Below are positions 16,946 through 24,454 of a stretch of DNA of 64,000 nucleotides, one piece after another. Source of the DNA: Sphingomonas glacialis (GTDB lineage: Bacteria; Pseudomonadota; Alphaproteobacteria; Sphingomonadales; Sphingomonadaceae); NCBI RefSeq assembly GCF_014653575.1, contig NZ_BNAQ01000002.1, positions 558,001 through 622,000 on the forward strand. Reading direction: 5' to 3'. Both the position numbers and the translations under genes were made by a program. How positions within the stretch are numbered: the first letter of the stretch is position 1; each line of letters opens with the position of its first letter. Under the pieces are notes generated by a model. The model saw only the letters and a list, made by a program, of their open reading frames with translations, did no database searches and was not told the origin of the DNA.

Positions 16946-18160
16946 TCAGAACAGGAAGCCGGTTTCGAGCAAGCCGCGAACCTGATCGCGCCGATTGGCA
17001 TCGGCCCCGAAGCCCAAACCGGGTTCGAGCTTGCCGATCCGGGTATAGGAGACTTCGCCCCGCGCGAAGAAGATCCCCTTCTGATAGGTCGGCGTGAAGG
17101 TTGCCGACCAGGCATCGCTGTGCGGCCCGTAAAGCAAGTTGGTCGGCACACAGGCACTCGCCAGCCCGCAATCCTTTCCCGAAGACTTCAGATATTCGCC
17201 GCGCGCGGCGAGCGAGAAGCCCTTGGCAAGCGTATATTTGGCGAGCAGGGCGCCCCCGAACGTCGCTGCCGAGCGGTTGAGACCCAAAGCGTCGTCGCGC
17301 TCGACCCGGTTGTATTGGAGATAGGGGGTAAGGGTGAGCGGCCCCTTGCTGTATGTGTAGATGATATTGAATATGCTGCCGTTGTTTTGCGCCAGCGGCG
17401 TTGCATAAGACGCGTGCCGCGACCGCGAAACGCTGCCCGCGCCGATCAGCGTAAGCGTGTTCGAGCCGTCGAACGCATAGGCCACAGTCCCCGAGACCCA
17501 GTTGAACTTGCCCGAATAATAGCCGTCGTTGAGCGAGACCGCCGCGCTCAGCTTGCCATGCGCGTAATTGACCTGCGCACCGCGGCTGATCGAGGGTTCC
17601 TGGTTCCAGAGAAGGCCGCGCTCGACGTTCATGTTCTGGAAGGTGAAGGTCGATTCCGCACCCACCATGGTCGGCAGCAAGCCCGCGGTGATCGACAGAT
17701 CCTTGCTGAGAACCGCCTTGGCATAGGCCACGGGAACGGGACCGAAGAGCAGGTCCTGCGCCTTGCCCGACCGAAGGTACGACGTGCCGAGCGCGGGCAG
17801 CGAATAGGCGCCGGCCTGTACATAGAGCTGAAGCGGACCGGTGGTGGTCTGGATCTCGACCTGCGCGTTCGAAATGTCGGCCGCCGTATCCGACGTCACG
17901 GTGCCGGCCACGTTCGTGACATGGCTCTGCGCGATCGCGAGACCGCTGACCTGGCCGGTGACCGTCACGTCGCCAAAGGGTCCGGCATTCACCGCGATCG
18001 GATGCGGATTAGGGGCGAGCGGCCCGGAGAAGCCGGGCGACGCCGCCGGATCGGCGAAGGCGGCAGACGACGCGAAAAGCAGCGCGCCACCGCCGACCAG
18101 CGCGAGACGGCGCGGACCGAGCGCGCCGCGAGCCCGCGTCGCTAGTATACAAAAACGCAC
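16946..18160 (-). CDS. Outer-membrane beta-barrel protein (OmpL-like porin)
   Basis: A 404-residue beta-barrel. Translation probably starts at GTG 18160, with AAAGGA seven bases before it. A long signal peptide runs to about residue 37 (LALVGGGALLFASSAAFADP). The mature part has many alternating strands (VTVTGQVSGLAIAQSH, LQLYVQAGAYSLPALG, VNYAHGKLSAAVSLNDG, LTLTPYLQYNRVERDD) and ends GLLETGFLF with a C-terminal Phe, the usual outer-membrane insertion signal. It resembles the putative beta-barrel porin-2 (OmpL-like) family. Convergent placement beside kdpFABCDE suggests, but does not show, a role in K+ or osmotic adaptation. It is not in the kdp transcript. The solute is unknown. Confidence 0.7.
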   Translation of the reverse strand: MRFCILATRARGALGPRRLALVGGGALLFASSAAFADPAASPGFSGPLAPNPHPIAVNAGPFGDVTVTGQVSGLAIAQSHVTNVAGTVTSDTAADISNAQVEIQTTTGPLQLYVQAGAYSLPALGTSYLRSGKAQDLLFGPVPVAYAKAVLSKDLSITAGLLPTMVGAESTFTFQNMNVERGLLWNQEPSISRGAQVNYAHGKLSAAVSLNDGYYSGKFNWVSGTVAYAFDGSNTLTLIGAGSVSRSRHASYATPLAQNNGSIFNIIYTYSKGPLTLTPYLQYNRVERDDALGLNRSAATFGGALLAKYTLAKGFSLAARGEYLKSSGKDCGLASACVPTNLLYGPHSDAWSATFTPTYQKGIFFARGEVSYTRIGKLEPGLGFGADANRRDQVRGLLETGFLF

Positions 18161-18302
18161 GTGTGGAATCCTTTGCCGGGGTCGATGCCCAGCGCGGTAT
18201 CGATCCCGCCGTAAAGATTCCCGAGGGAAGTCAGCCGCTTTCCATAAAGAACGCGTATACCTTCGCGCTACCGCGTGAGCGCACTCACCAGCGCCTGACG
18301 CA

Positions 18303-18977
18303 TCACCGCCACCCCCCGGCCCGCGCGGTGCGCTCGGCGGTCGCGTCGAGCGGATCGCCTGCCATCAGCGCTTGCGCATCCGCCATCAACGCCGCGTCGC
18401 TCGATCCGGCCTGTCGGTACTCGGTCGTCGCGCCGGTCGCGCCGTTGCGCGTCTGGCGCAGCGCCCAGCCTGTCGCGTCATGGCAGGCGATGCCGTCGAT
18501 CGCGGCCGCGCTGAAGACGCGGCAATAGCGGCCTGCCTGGTCCTTGAAGCTGACCGGAACGCGCACCGCGCCCGCAGCCGACGCCAATTGCGTGTCGAGG
18601 GCGGTCGCGAGCGGTCCCGCTGCATACAGCCAACCGCCCTGCGTCGTGACCGGACCGCGATCCCAGCCGAGCCCGACCGAAACGCCGATCACCAGGCACG
18701 CCGCCATCGCAATCGCCTCGCGCCAGCGCGTCGCGATCGGGCGCCGCACCGGCAGCGCAACCGGCGCCGCACGGATCAGCGCCGCGAGCCGATCGGGCAC
18801 TTCTTCCGCGGCGACCGGCGCAAAGCGGCCCGCAATCCGCGCGCGGAGTTCGCGGTGGCGCTCGACTTGCGCGGCGAGCGCCGGATCCTGCGCGATCGCG
18901 CGCTCGACGCGCTTGGCGCTGAGCGGGTCGAGCTCCCCATCGGCATAGGCCATCAGAAGTTCGGGATCGACCGTCAC
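18303..18977 (-). CDS. Anti-sigma factor, single-span membrane protein
   Basis: A 224-residue partner of the ECF sigma factor whose stop overlaps its start by 4 bases. The N-terminal cytoplasmic domain (MTVDPELLMAYADGELDP then AKRVERAIAQDPALAAQVE) is the short helical anti-sigma domain without the HxxxCxxC zinc motif. A membrane helix lies at about residues 86-104 (AIAMAACLVIGVSVGLGW). The remaining 120 residues are periplasmic and contain a CRVFSAAAIDGIACHD segment with two Cys. It should hold the sigma factor inactive until an envelope signal is sensed. The signal is unknown. Positions 18161-18302 downstream contain no gene that I recognise. Confidence 0.82.
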   Translation of the reverse strand: MTVDPELLMAYADGELDPLSAKRVERAIAQDPALAAQVERHRELRARIAGRFAPVAAEEVPDRLAALIRAAPVALPVRRPIATRWREAIAMAACLVIGVSVGLGWDRGPVTTQGGWLYAAGPLATALDTQLASAAGAVRVPVSFKDQAGRYCRVFSAAAIDGIACHDATGWALRQTRNGATGATTEYRQAGSSDAALMADAQALMAGDPLDATAERTARAGGWR

Positions 18978-19459
18978 GCCGCTTCTCCCAAGTGCGCCAT
19001 CAGCGCCTGGCGCCCGCGCACCAGCCGCGAGGTCAGTGTTCCCATCGGAATGTCGAGCACGGCTGCCGCCTCCTTATATGCGAGCCCCTCGACCAGCACG
19101 AGCGCGACCGCCTCGCGCTGTTCGTCGGGCAGGGCCTGCATCGCGCGGTCGATCTCGCCGAGCGCGACGCGCGCCTCGCCCCCGCCGTCGCTGCCGACGC
19201 CGAGCCCGGCCGCTTCGGCGACGAAGGTCTGCGCCGCGCGGCTTCGCGCGCGCGTCGTGTCGATCCAGCTATTGCGCATGATCCGGTACATCCAGCTATC
19301 CATCCTCGTGCCCGCCTGCCACTGCGCCCGCGCCAGCAACGCCTTCTCGACCGTCACCTGGCACAGATCGTCGGCATCCGCCGCGTCGCGGGCGAGCGCG
19401 CGGGCGAACCGCCGCAAGCGCGGCAGCAGTCCCAGCAGATCGTCCTCGAACGCGGCCAA
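18974..19459 (-). CDS. RNA polymerase ECF sigma factor
   Basis: A 161-residue extracytoplasmic-function sigma factor with region 2 (LLPRLRRFARALARDAADADDLCQ, core-binding and -10 recognition, MDSWMYRIMRNSWID) and region 4 (LPDEQREAVALVLVEGLAYKEAA then LDIPMGTLTSRLVRGRQAL, -35 recognition). The DLCQ and GTLTSRLVRGR motifs are classic. The only suitable start is TTG 19459, which would make its translation inefficient. It is encoded with its anti-sigma factor and divergently from a secreted subtilase also starting at TTG, so the two transcripts may share control from the 87 bases between them. Confidence 0.9.
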   Translation of the reverse strand: MAAFEDDLLGLLPRLRRFARALARDAADADDLCQVTVEKALLARAQWQAGTRMDSWMYRIMRNSWIDTTRARSRAAQTFVAEAAGLGVGSDGGGEARVALGEIDRAMQALPDEQREAVALVLVEGLAYKEAAAVLDIPMGTLTSRLVRGRQALMAHLGEAA

Positions 19460-19484
19460 TAGTGTTTTCCTTCTCGAGCGGATG

Positions 19485-19506
19485 AAACGGATGGCGTCGC
19501 CCGTTT
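19485..19506. promoter_or_regulatory. Operator-like inverted repeat in the ECF/subtilase divergent region
   Basis: AAACGG and CCGTTT form a perfect 6-bp inverted repeat spaced by 10 bases, midway between the two divergent TTG starts. It could be a regulator site or a shared ECF promoter element (TGAAAC and CGTTT are present on the plus strand, but only 13 bases apart). The assignment is tentative. Confidence 0.3.
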
Positions 19507-19546
19507 AATCCACGCACAGGCCAAAAGGCCAATACGGGGATCCGCC

Positions 19547-20788
19547 TTGCCCAAACGAATCGTCCTGCTCGCGGCGATCCTGCCGCTCGGCCTCGCCGCG
19601 GCGCAGGCGCAATTGCTCCCGCAAGTGCCGGTGGTCGGCGCATTACCGCGGATCGAGGGGCTCGCCGACAGCGCGCTGCGCCTGCCCGGCACCGCGATCG
19701 ACCGGCTCGAGGACGTCCGCCGCGCGACGATCGACCGGCTGGTGCGCCAGCATCCGCGCGAGATCGCGCGCGATCCCGACGGGTTCGCGGCACGCGCCGG
19801 AGAGATCGTCGTCGATGCGCCGAGCGACGCCTGGCTCGCCGCCGCGCAAGCCAAGGGCTATCGGCTGCTCGAACGCGGCGACATTCTCGGCGTCGGCTTC
19901 GCGCGCCTGGCTGTCCCGGCCAACCGCTCGCTGAAAGCGGCGATCGGCGATCTTCGCCAGCTCGGCGATGCCGAGGTCAGCGCGGACCAGCTGCATTTCG
20001 CGAGCGGTATCGCGCCTGTCGCTGCCGCGCCAGCAGAGCGCGGTGCGGGGCCGCTGGTCGGGGTGATCGACGGTGGCGTCGCGGGGGCGGCGCTGTCGAG
20101 CGGCTTTGCGACCGGCGCACCGCGCGCGAACGACCATGCCAGCGCGGTCGCATCGTTGATCGCCGGATCGGGGATCCCCGGATCGGGCAGCGTGCGCGGT
20201 GCCTTGCCCGGCGCGCGGATCGCCTCGGCCGACGTCTATGGCGCCGATCCCGCCGGCGGCAACGCGACCGCGATCGCCAAGGCGCTCGGCTGGATGGTCG
20301 CGCAGCGCGTCGCCGTCGTGACGATCAGCCTGGTCGGCCCGGCCAACCCGCTGCTCGGCCGCGTCGTCGCGGCGGCGCAAGCGCGCGGGCTGATGATCGT
20401 CGCCGCGGTGGGCAATGACGGCCCGGCCGCGCCGCCGAGCTACCCGGCGTCCTATCCCGGCGTGATCGCGGTGACCGGCGTCGACGCGCGCAACCGCGTG
20501 CTGATCGAGGCGGGGCGTGCGCGGCATCTCGACTATGCCGCGCCCGGCGCCGATTTGCGCGCCGCCGCGACCGGCGGCCGCAGCATGACGGTGCGCGGCA
20601 CCTCGTTCGCCGCGCCGCTCGTCGCCGCGACGATCGCGCGCGTGTACCCGGCGCTCGATCCCACCGCGATGCCCGCCGCGCTCGCGCAGGTCGATGCCGG
20701 TGCGGTCGATCTTGGCGCGCGCGGGCCCGATCCAAAATATGGCCGCGGGCTGGTCTGCGGGACGTGTCGCACGCCACCCGCGAAATAA
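19547..20788 (+). CDS. Secreted S8 family serine peptidase (subtilase)
   Basis: A 413-residue exported protease. The signal peptide is MPKRIVLLAAILPLGLAAAQ. Residues about 25-165 form a propeptide-like region rich in Leu and Arg. The catalytic triad is complete: Asp in LVGVIDGGVA (near 180), His in NDHASAVASLIAG (near 196) and Ser in RGTSFAAPLVAA (near 351). The oxyanion Asn lies in AAVGNDGPAAPP (near 285). Translation starts at TTG 19547 after GGGGA. It is divergent from an ECF sigma/anti-sigma pair, which suggests envelope-stress control or a role in signalling. The last residues carry a Cys pair (VCGTCR). Confidence 0.85.
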   Translation: MPKRIVLLAAILPLGLAAAQAQLLPQVPVVGALPRIEGLADSALRLPGTAIDRLEDVRRATIDRLVRQHPREIARDPDGFAARAGEIVVDAPSDAWLAAAQAKGYRLLERGDILGVGFARLAVPANRSLKAAIGDLRQLGDAEVSADQLHFASGIAPVAAAPAERGAGPLVGVIDGGVAGAALSSGFATGAPRANDHASAVASLIAGSGIPGSGSVRGALPGARIASADVYGADPAGGNATAIAKALGWMVAQRVAVVTISLVGPANPLLGRVVAAAQARGLMIVAAVGNDGPAAPPSYPASYPGVIAVTGVDARNRVLIEAGRARHLDYAAPGADLRAAATGGRSMTVRGTSFAAPLVAATIARVYPALDPTAMPAALAQVDAGAVDLGARGPDPKYGRGLVCGTCRTPPAK

Positions 20789-20857
20789 TTTTCGCACAGC
20801 GCGGGATTAAATCGCAAGCGGGCCCCGTTCTCCCTGCAGCAGCAACGGAGACTCATC

Positions 20858-21736
20858 ATGATCAAGACCCTGTTTGGCACTGCAACGCTTGCCCTCGCCA
20901 TCGCGGCGTCGCCCGCTTCGGCGCAGCTTCTCGGCGGCGGTGGCGGCGGTGGCCTCGGCGGCGCGCTCGGTGGTTCGCTGGGGGGCGGATTGGGCGGGCT
21001 GAGCGGCTCGACCAACGGCATGCTCGGCAGCACGCTCGAGCGCGGACCGCTCAGCACCGACAGCGTCACGCGCAGCACGCATTCGACGCGCACGAGCAAG
21101 ACGGTCGATACGCGCAAGGGCACGGTGAACGCCTCGAACACCACGAGCAGCGCCTCCGCGCTCGATTCGACCAACCGCATCGGCGATCGCTCGCTCACCG
21201 GTAGCGGCAGCGGCAGTGCTTCGCTCGGCGGCAGCATCGACGCACAACTGGTCGGCACCGACGCGGTCCGCAGCACCGCGGGCCAGGCGACCGGCGCGGT
21301 CCGCTCGCGCGCGGATCGTGCGGTCGGCGCGACGCGCAGCATCGCCGATCGCAGCCGGAGCGCGGCAGGCACCGCAGCCTCGCGTACCACCGGCGCGGTC
21401 AATGTGGTCGGGGCTTCGGCCAACGGCATGGCCTCTGGCGCGGCATCGACGATGGGCAATGCCGCCAACGCGACCGGCGGCCTCGCGCTGGCGGGATCGG
21501 GTGCGGCGCGCGCCGGGGCCTTCCCGGTCGCGCCCGGTATGGCGATCCGCGACACTGCAGGGCGCGCGATCGGCACGGTCCAGGCGGTCCGCGCAGGCGC
21601 GAACGGCGCGCTGAGCGATGTGCTGGTCCGCGTCGGCAATCGCGTCGCCACGCTTCCTGCGGCCAATTTCTCGGGGTCGGGCGACGTGCTCGTCTCGGCG
21701 ATGCGCAAGAGCGACGTCAAGAACGCCGCGCAGTAA
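20858..21736 (+). CDS. Glycine-rich secreted protein with a C-terminal PRC-barrel-like region
   Basis: A 292-residue exported protein. The signal peptide (MIKTLFGTATLALAIAASPASA) is followed by a Gly-rich stretch with GGGGGGGLGGALGGSLGG-like repeats, then a long Ser/Thr/Ala/Arg-rich low-complexity part (about 60-215). The last 65 residues (VAPGMAIRDTAGRAIGTVQ, DVLVRVGNRVATLPAANF) look like a small PRC-barrel-type beta domain. CGGAG seven bases before ATG 20858 supports the start. It lies 69 bases after the subtilase gene in the same direction and may share its transcript. A strong terminator follows. No enzyme motif is visible; an envelope structural role is a guess. Confidence 0.7.
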   Translation: MIKTLFGTATLALAIAASPASAQLLGGGGGGGLGGALGGSLGGGLGGLSGSTNGMLGSTLERGPLSTDSVTRSTHSTRTSKTVDTRKGTVNASNTTSSASALDSTNRIGDRSLTGSGSGSASLGGSIDAQLVGTDAVRSTAGQATGAVRSRADRAVGATRSIADRSRSAAGTAASRTTGAVNVVGASANGMASGAASTMGNAANATGGLALAGSGAARAGAFPVAPGMAIRDTAGRAIGTVQAVRAGANGALSDVLVRVGNRVATLPAANFSGSGDVLVSAMRKSDVKNAAQ

Positions 21737-21743
21737 CGCGCGC

Positions 21744-21767
21744 GGCATCGATCACGGCATCGATCAC
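21744..21767. repeat. Two tandem copies of a 12-base unit
   Basis: GGCATCGATCAC occurs twice without a gap, between the stop of the glycine-rich protein gene and its terminator. It is probably slippage-derived and no function is evident. Confidence 0.6.
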
Positions 21768-21773
21768 GGCGGG

Positions 21774-21808
21774 GCGCGTCCGGCTTTCACCAGCCGGGCG
21801 CGCCTTTT
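21774..21808 (+). terminator. Rho-independent terminator after the glycine-rich protein gene
   Basis: GCGCGTCCGGCT pairs with AGCCGGGCGCGC (12 bp, one G-T wobble) around the loop TTCACC and is followed by C and four T. It is the best intrinsic terminator in the window. Confidence 0.8.
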
Positions 21809-21940
21809 CCGTACCGCGTCCCGCGATCATCCGCAGCACGCGATCGGCTCGCCATCGGCGATCAGGCCGAGCGCTTCAGCCTCGGGCGTCGGGATCATCA
21901 TCGCGCGCGAGGATCACACGATCCGGCGATCTGGTCGCGC

Positions 21941-22109
21941 ATGACGTCGCTGCTGTCGGTCGCCGCGCCAGTGACCGCACAGGCGCCTGCCCCCGATCCG
22001 ATCGTGTTCGCCCCCGTTTGCCGACGTCGAGGCAGCGGTGGCCGGGCAAGCCCGCGATGCGAGGCGGGTCCTGACCCACCGCGCGCTCTACGGCGTCACG
22101 CTGCGCTGA
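21941..22109 (+). pseudogene. Possible frameshifted small secreted protein
   Basis: ATG 21941 opens a signal-peptide-like start (MTSLLSVAAPVTAQAPAP then DPIVFAP). After a one-frame shift near 22015 the sequence continues FADVEAAVAGQARDARRVL and THRALYGVTLR to a TGA at 22107-22109. The two halves read like one short exported protein broken by an indel. No homologue is recognised, so this is a weak call. The remainder of 21809-22119 holds nothing else that I can support. Confidence 0.25.
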
Positions 22110-22119
22110 TCGCCGCGCC

Positions 22120-22899
22120 TCAGGCGCCCTTGAAGGCGGCCTTGCGCTTCTGCAGGAAGGCGATCCCGCCCTCCATCGAATCGGCCGATCCCCGCGCGGT
22201 GCGCTGGTTCTCCGCCTCCTGCAGCATCGCCGCGGCATAATCGCCTTCATACGCGCTGCGGATCTGGCGGCGCATCAGCCCGATCGCGACCGTCGGCCCC
22301 GCCGCGAGCCGCTCGGCCAGCGCGAACGCCGTAGCATCGAGCACGTCGTCGGCGACGACGCTGTGGATCATCCCCCAGTCGAGCGCCTTGGCCGCGGGCA
22401 CCTTCTCGCCGAGCAGCATCATCTCGCTCGCCCGCGCCTTGCCGATCAGGCGCGGCAGCATCCAGCTCGCGCCGCCATCGGGCACCAGCCCGATATTGAC
22501 GAACGCCTGGAGGAAATACGCCGTCTCGCTCGCCACGCAGAAATCGGCGGCGAGCGCGAGGCTGCAGCCGATCCCCGCCGCCGGCCCGCGCACCGCGCTG
22601 ACGACGGGCACCGCCAGATCGGCGATCGCCGCCATCGTCGGATTGTAGCTCTCCGTCAGCGCCGCGAACGTCGCATTGCCCGGATCCTCACTACCGAGCG
22701 CCCCGCCGCCGACATCGGCCCCCGAGCAGAAAGCGCGCCCCGCCCCGGCGATCAGCACCGCGCGCGCGCCGTCGAGCGACGCCAGCGCCGCGCGCAATTC
22801 GACGAACATCGCGGGCGGCGCAGCGTTCAGCCGCTCGGGCCGGTCGAGCGTGAGGACAAGCACGTCGCCGCGCCGTTCGGACTGGATCATCGTGGTCAT
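22120..22899 (-). CDS. Enoyl-CoA hydratase/isomerase family protein
   Basis: A 259-residue crotonase-fold enzyme acting on an acyl-CoA. The oxyanion-hole segments GRAFCSGADVGGG (near residue 57) and GPAAGIGCSLALAADF (near 105) are intact. The acidic residue expected in FVNIGLVPDGG (near 135) is Asp where many hydratases have a Glu, as in PaaG-type isomerases. The C-terminus has the usual trimerisation helices. The start overlaps the toxin stop by 4 bases (22896-22899), so the two are translationally coupled although functionally unrelated. Substrate and pathway are open; fatty-acid or aromatic acyl-CoA metabolism is likely. Confidence 0.85.
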   Translation of the reverse strand: MTTMIQSERRGDVLVLTLDRPERLNAAPPAMFVELRAALASLDGARAVLIAGAGRAFCSGADVGGGALGSEDPGNATFAALTESYNPTMAAIADLAVPVVSAVRGPAAGIGCSLALAADFCVASETAYFLQAFVNIGLVPDGGASWMLPRLIGKARASEMMLLGEKVPAAKALDWGMIHSVVADDVLDATAFALAERLAAGPTVAIGLMRRQIRSAYEGDYAAAMLQEAENQRTARGSADSMEGGIAFLQKRKAAFKGA

Positions 22900-23177
22900 G
22901 GTGTTTCCCTGTTTTCGCGGGCGTGGTGGACGCGGATGATAAGAATCACGTCATCCGCAAGACGATATCTGAGGATGCATTGCAGGTTCACCAGCGATAT
23001 CTCACGGTGCCCGTTGTCGCTGATACGACGCCCCATATTCGGAAAAGCCGCCAGCAGCTCCGCGCGTTGGCGAAGCTCATCTTCCAGTCGCTCGGCCAGG
23101 CCGATGTCGCGGTCAGCGGCAAAGAGCCAGAGCCGCTGCACATCGGCAGTGGCACGCGCCGACCACCGTACCTTCAC
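22896..23177 (-). CDS. ParE/RelE-superfamily toxin
   Basis: A 93-residue toxin of the ParE type, which typically poisons DNA gyrase (RelE-like members instead cleave mRNA; sequence alone does not decide). Typical features are KVRWSARATADVQRLW at the N-terminus, AELLAAFPNMGRRI in the middle, and the C-terminal strands LQCILRYRLADDVILIIRVHHARE. I place the start at GTG 23177 because it overlaps the antitoxin stop as GTGA and gives the family's normal N-terminus; an ATG 21 bases upstream is the alternative. Antitoxin, toxin and hydratase genes overlap serially. Confidence 0.8.
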   Translation of the reverse strand: MKVRWSARATADVQRLWLFAADRDIGLAERLEDELRQRAELLAAFPNMGRRISDNGHREISLVNLQCILRYRLADDVILIIRVHHARENRETP

Positions 23178-23422
23178 AGGCCGCGTTCGGCCCGCCAACG
23201 CCGCTTGGTCTCCGCCAGATGCTCCCAGACTTCATCGGTGGTGTAGACGCGCCCGGCGGCGATGTCGGCCTCCGCGTCTTCGATCCCTGCCCAATAGTCT
23301 GGATCAGCGTGCACGCGGGCGACCATTGCCTGAGCCTCGGGCGACCAGATCTGCTGGCCATGCTCGTCGAGCGGACCGATGGCATCATCGACCGGCTGAA
23401 GCCTGGGATTAGGGTCGTTCAC
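23174..23422 (-). CDS. Antitoxin partner of the ParE-type toxin
   Basis: An 82-residue acidic protein encoded immediately before the toxin, with overlapping stop and start. It starts at GTG 23422. The C-terminal half (AEADIAAGRVYTTDEVWEHL then AETKRRWRAERG) matches the toxin-binding tail found in many ParD-like antitoxins. The N-terminal half (about 1-45) is less typical and shows no obvious ribbon-helix-helix, so DNA-binding autoregulation is uncertain. The call rests mainly on size, order and the tail. Confidence 0.65.
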   Translation of the reverse strand: MNDPNPRLQPVDDAIGPLDEHGQQIWSPEAQAMVARVHADPDYWAGIEDAEADIAAGRVYTTDEVWEHLAETKRRWRAERGL

Positions 23423-23454
23423 AGTCCGAACATACGCCGAAACCCAGCGCCACG

Positions 23455-23889
23455 CTAGCCGTGCGCCGGCGTCTCCATCAGCTCGACCAGCAGCCCGCCC
23501 ATGTCCTTGGGATGGACGAAAACGATCGGCGTGCCATGCGCGCCGATCCGCGGGGTCCCGAGCACGGTCGCACCCTTGGCCTTCAAATCGGCGACCGCGA
23601 CCTGGATGTCGGGCACCTCGAAACAGACGTGATGCTGCCCGCCCGCCGGGTTCTTGCGCAGGAACCCCGCGATCGGCGAGGTCTCGTCATACGGCTCGAT
23701 CAGCTCGATCTGCGTGTTGGGCGTGTCGATGAAGCAGACCTTCACGCCTTGCGCGGGCAGGTCGAACGGCTCCCCGATCTGCGTCGCGCCGAGCAGATCG
23801 CGGTACAGCGCGATCGAGCGTTCGATCGAGGGCGTCGCGACGCCGACATGGTTGAGGCGCCCAAGCGTGATGGCGGCGGAATCGGTCAT
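23455..23889 (-). CDS. mce: Methylmalonyl-CoA epimerase
   Basis: Interconverts (R)- and (S)-methylmalonyl-CoA in propionyl-CoA degradation. The 144-residue protein is a VOC-fold metalloenzyme with LGRLNHVGVATPSIERS (metal His, near residue 13), IDTPNTQIELIEPYDE (metal Glu near 67), GGQHHVCFEVPDI (His near 90) and HPKDMGGLLVELME (Glu near 138). ATG 23889 gives the normal start. It lies 10 bases after a secreted-protein gene in a leftward series beginning with cobS. The mutase it would serve is not in the window. Confidence 0.88.
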   Translation of the reverse strand: MTDSAAITLGRLNHVGVATPSIERSIALYRDLLGATQIGEPFDLPAQGVKVCFIDTPNTQIELIEPYDETSPIAGFLRKNPAGGQHHVCFEVPDIQVAVADLKAKGATVLGTPRIGAHGTPIVFVHPKDMGGLLVELMETPAHG

Positions 23890-23899
23890 CGTAACGGCC

Positions 23900-24454
23900 T
23901 TATTCGTCTTCGGGAGCAGGGGCTTTCTTGGCCGTCGCCGGATCGGCGGGCACGCGCGTCGCGGGTGCCAAGACGCGCGCCGGCGCCTTGCCGAATTCAT
24001 AGCCGCACGCCGAAAGCACTTGCCGGATCGGTGCTGGCCCCGGTCCGACAAACACCGCATCGACCGGCTTGTTGTCGGGATCGATAACCCGCACGCGGAT
24101 CGACTTGCCCCCCGCGATCATCGCCGCGAGGTTGGTGACGACGACATCGTCGCTGATGAACGCGCCGCTCCCCGGGAACTGCCAGTTGGTGCCGAGCCAG
24201 CCGCCGTCATCGACGTTGATCGACACCGGCCGCGGCAACGCGGCGGCAAAGCCGGCCTTCGGGATGAACTGGAGCGAGACGATCTTCTCGCCCGTCGTGT
24301 CGCAGCGCACCACGAGCCGCGCGCTGTTGTCGGTCGACCAGGCCGAGCTCGAGGTCGCGATCGTCTTGCCGCTCGGGCGCGTCTGCACCGCCCAGGGTGC
24401 TGGCGTCGCCGGAGCGACGGGCGCTGCCGCCTGGAGCAGGAGCAGCGCCATCAT
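23900..24454 (-). CDS. Exported protein of unknown function following cobS
   Basis: A 184-residue protein whose start (ATGATG) overlaps the cobS stop as TGATG, so it is coupled to cobS. It has a short hydrophobic leader ([20 protein letters not shown]), then beta-rich sequence with RLVVRCDTTGEKIVSLQF, RPVSINVDDGGWLGTNWQF and VRVIDPDNKPVDAVF, ending with a Cys in LSACGYEFG and a Pro/Ala/Lys-rich tail. Proteins with this RLVVRCD and ACGY pattern are common in sphingomonads but uncharacterised as far as I know. Location is probably periplasmic. Confidence 0.65.
   Translation of the reverse strand: MMALLLLQAAAPVAPATPAPWAVQTRPSGKTIATSSSAWSTDNSARLVVRCDTTGEKIVSLQFIPKAGFAAALPRPVSINVDDGGWLGTNWQFPGSGAFISDDVVVTNLAAMIAGGKSIRVRVIDPDNKPVDAVFVGPGPAPIRQVLSACGYEFGKAPARVLAPATRVPADPATAKKAPAPEDE

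Noticed and set aside
19547..20788. Sortase-like or autotransporter reading of the subtilase
   Set aside because: There is no C-terminal beta-barrel; the protein ends shortly after the peptidase domain.
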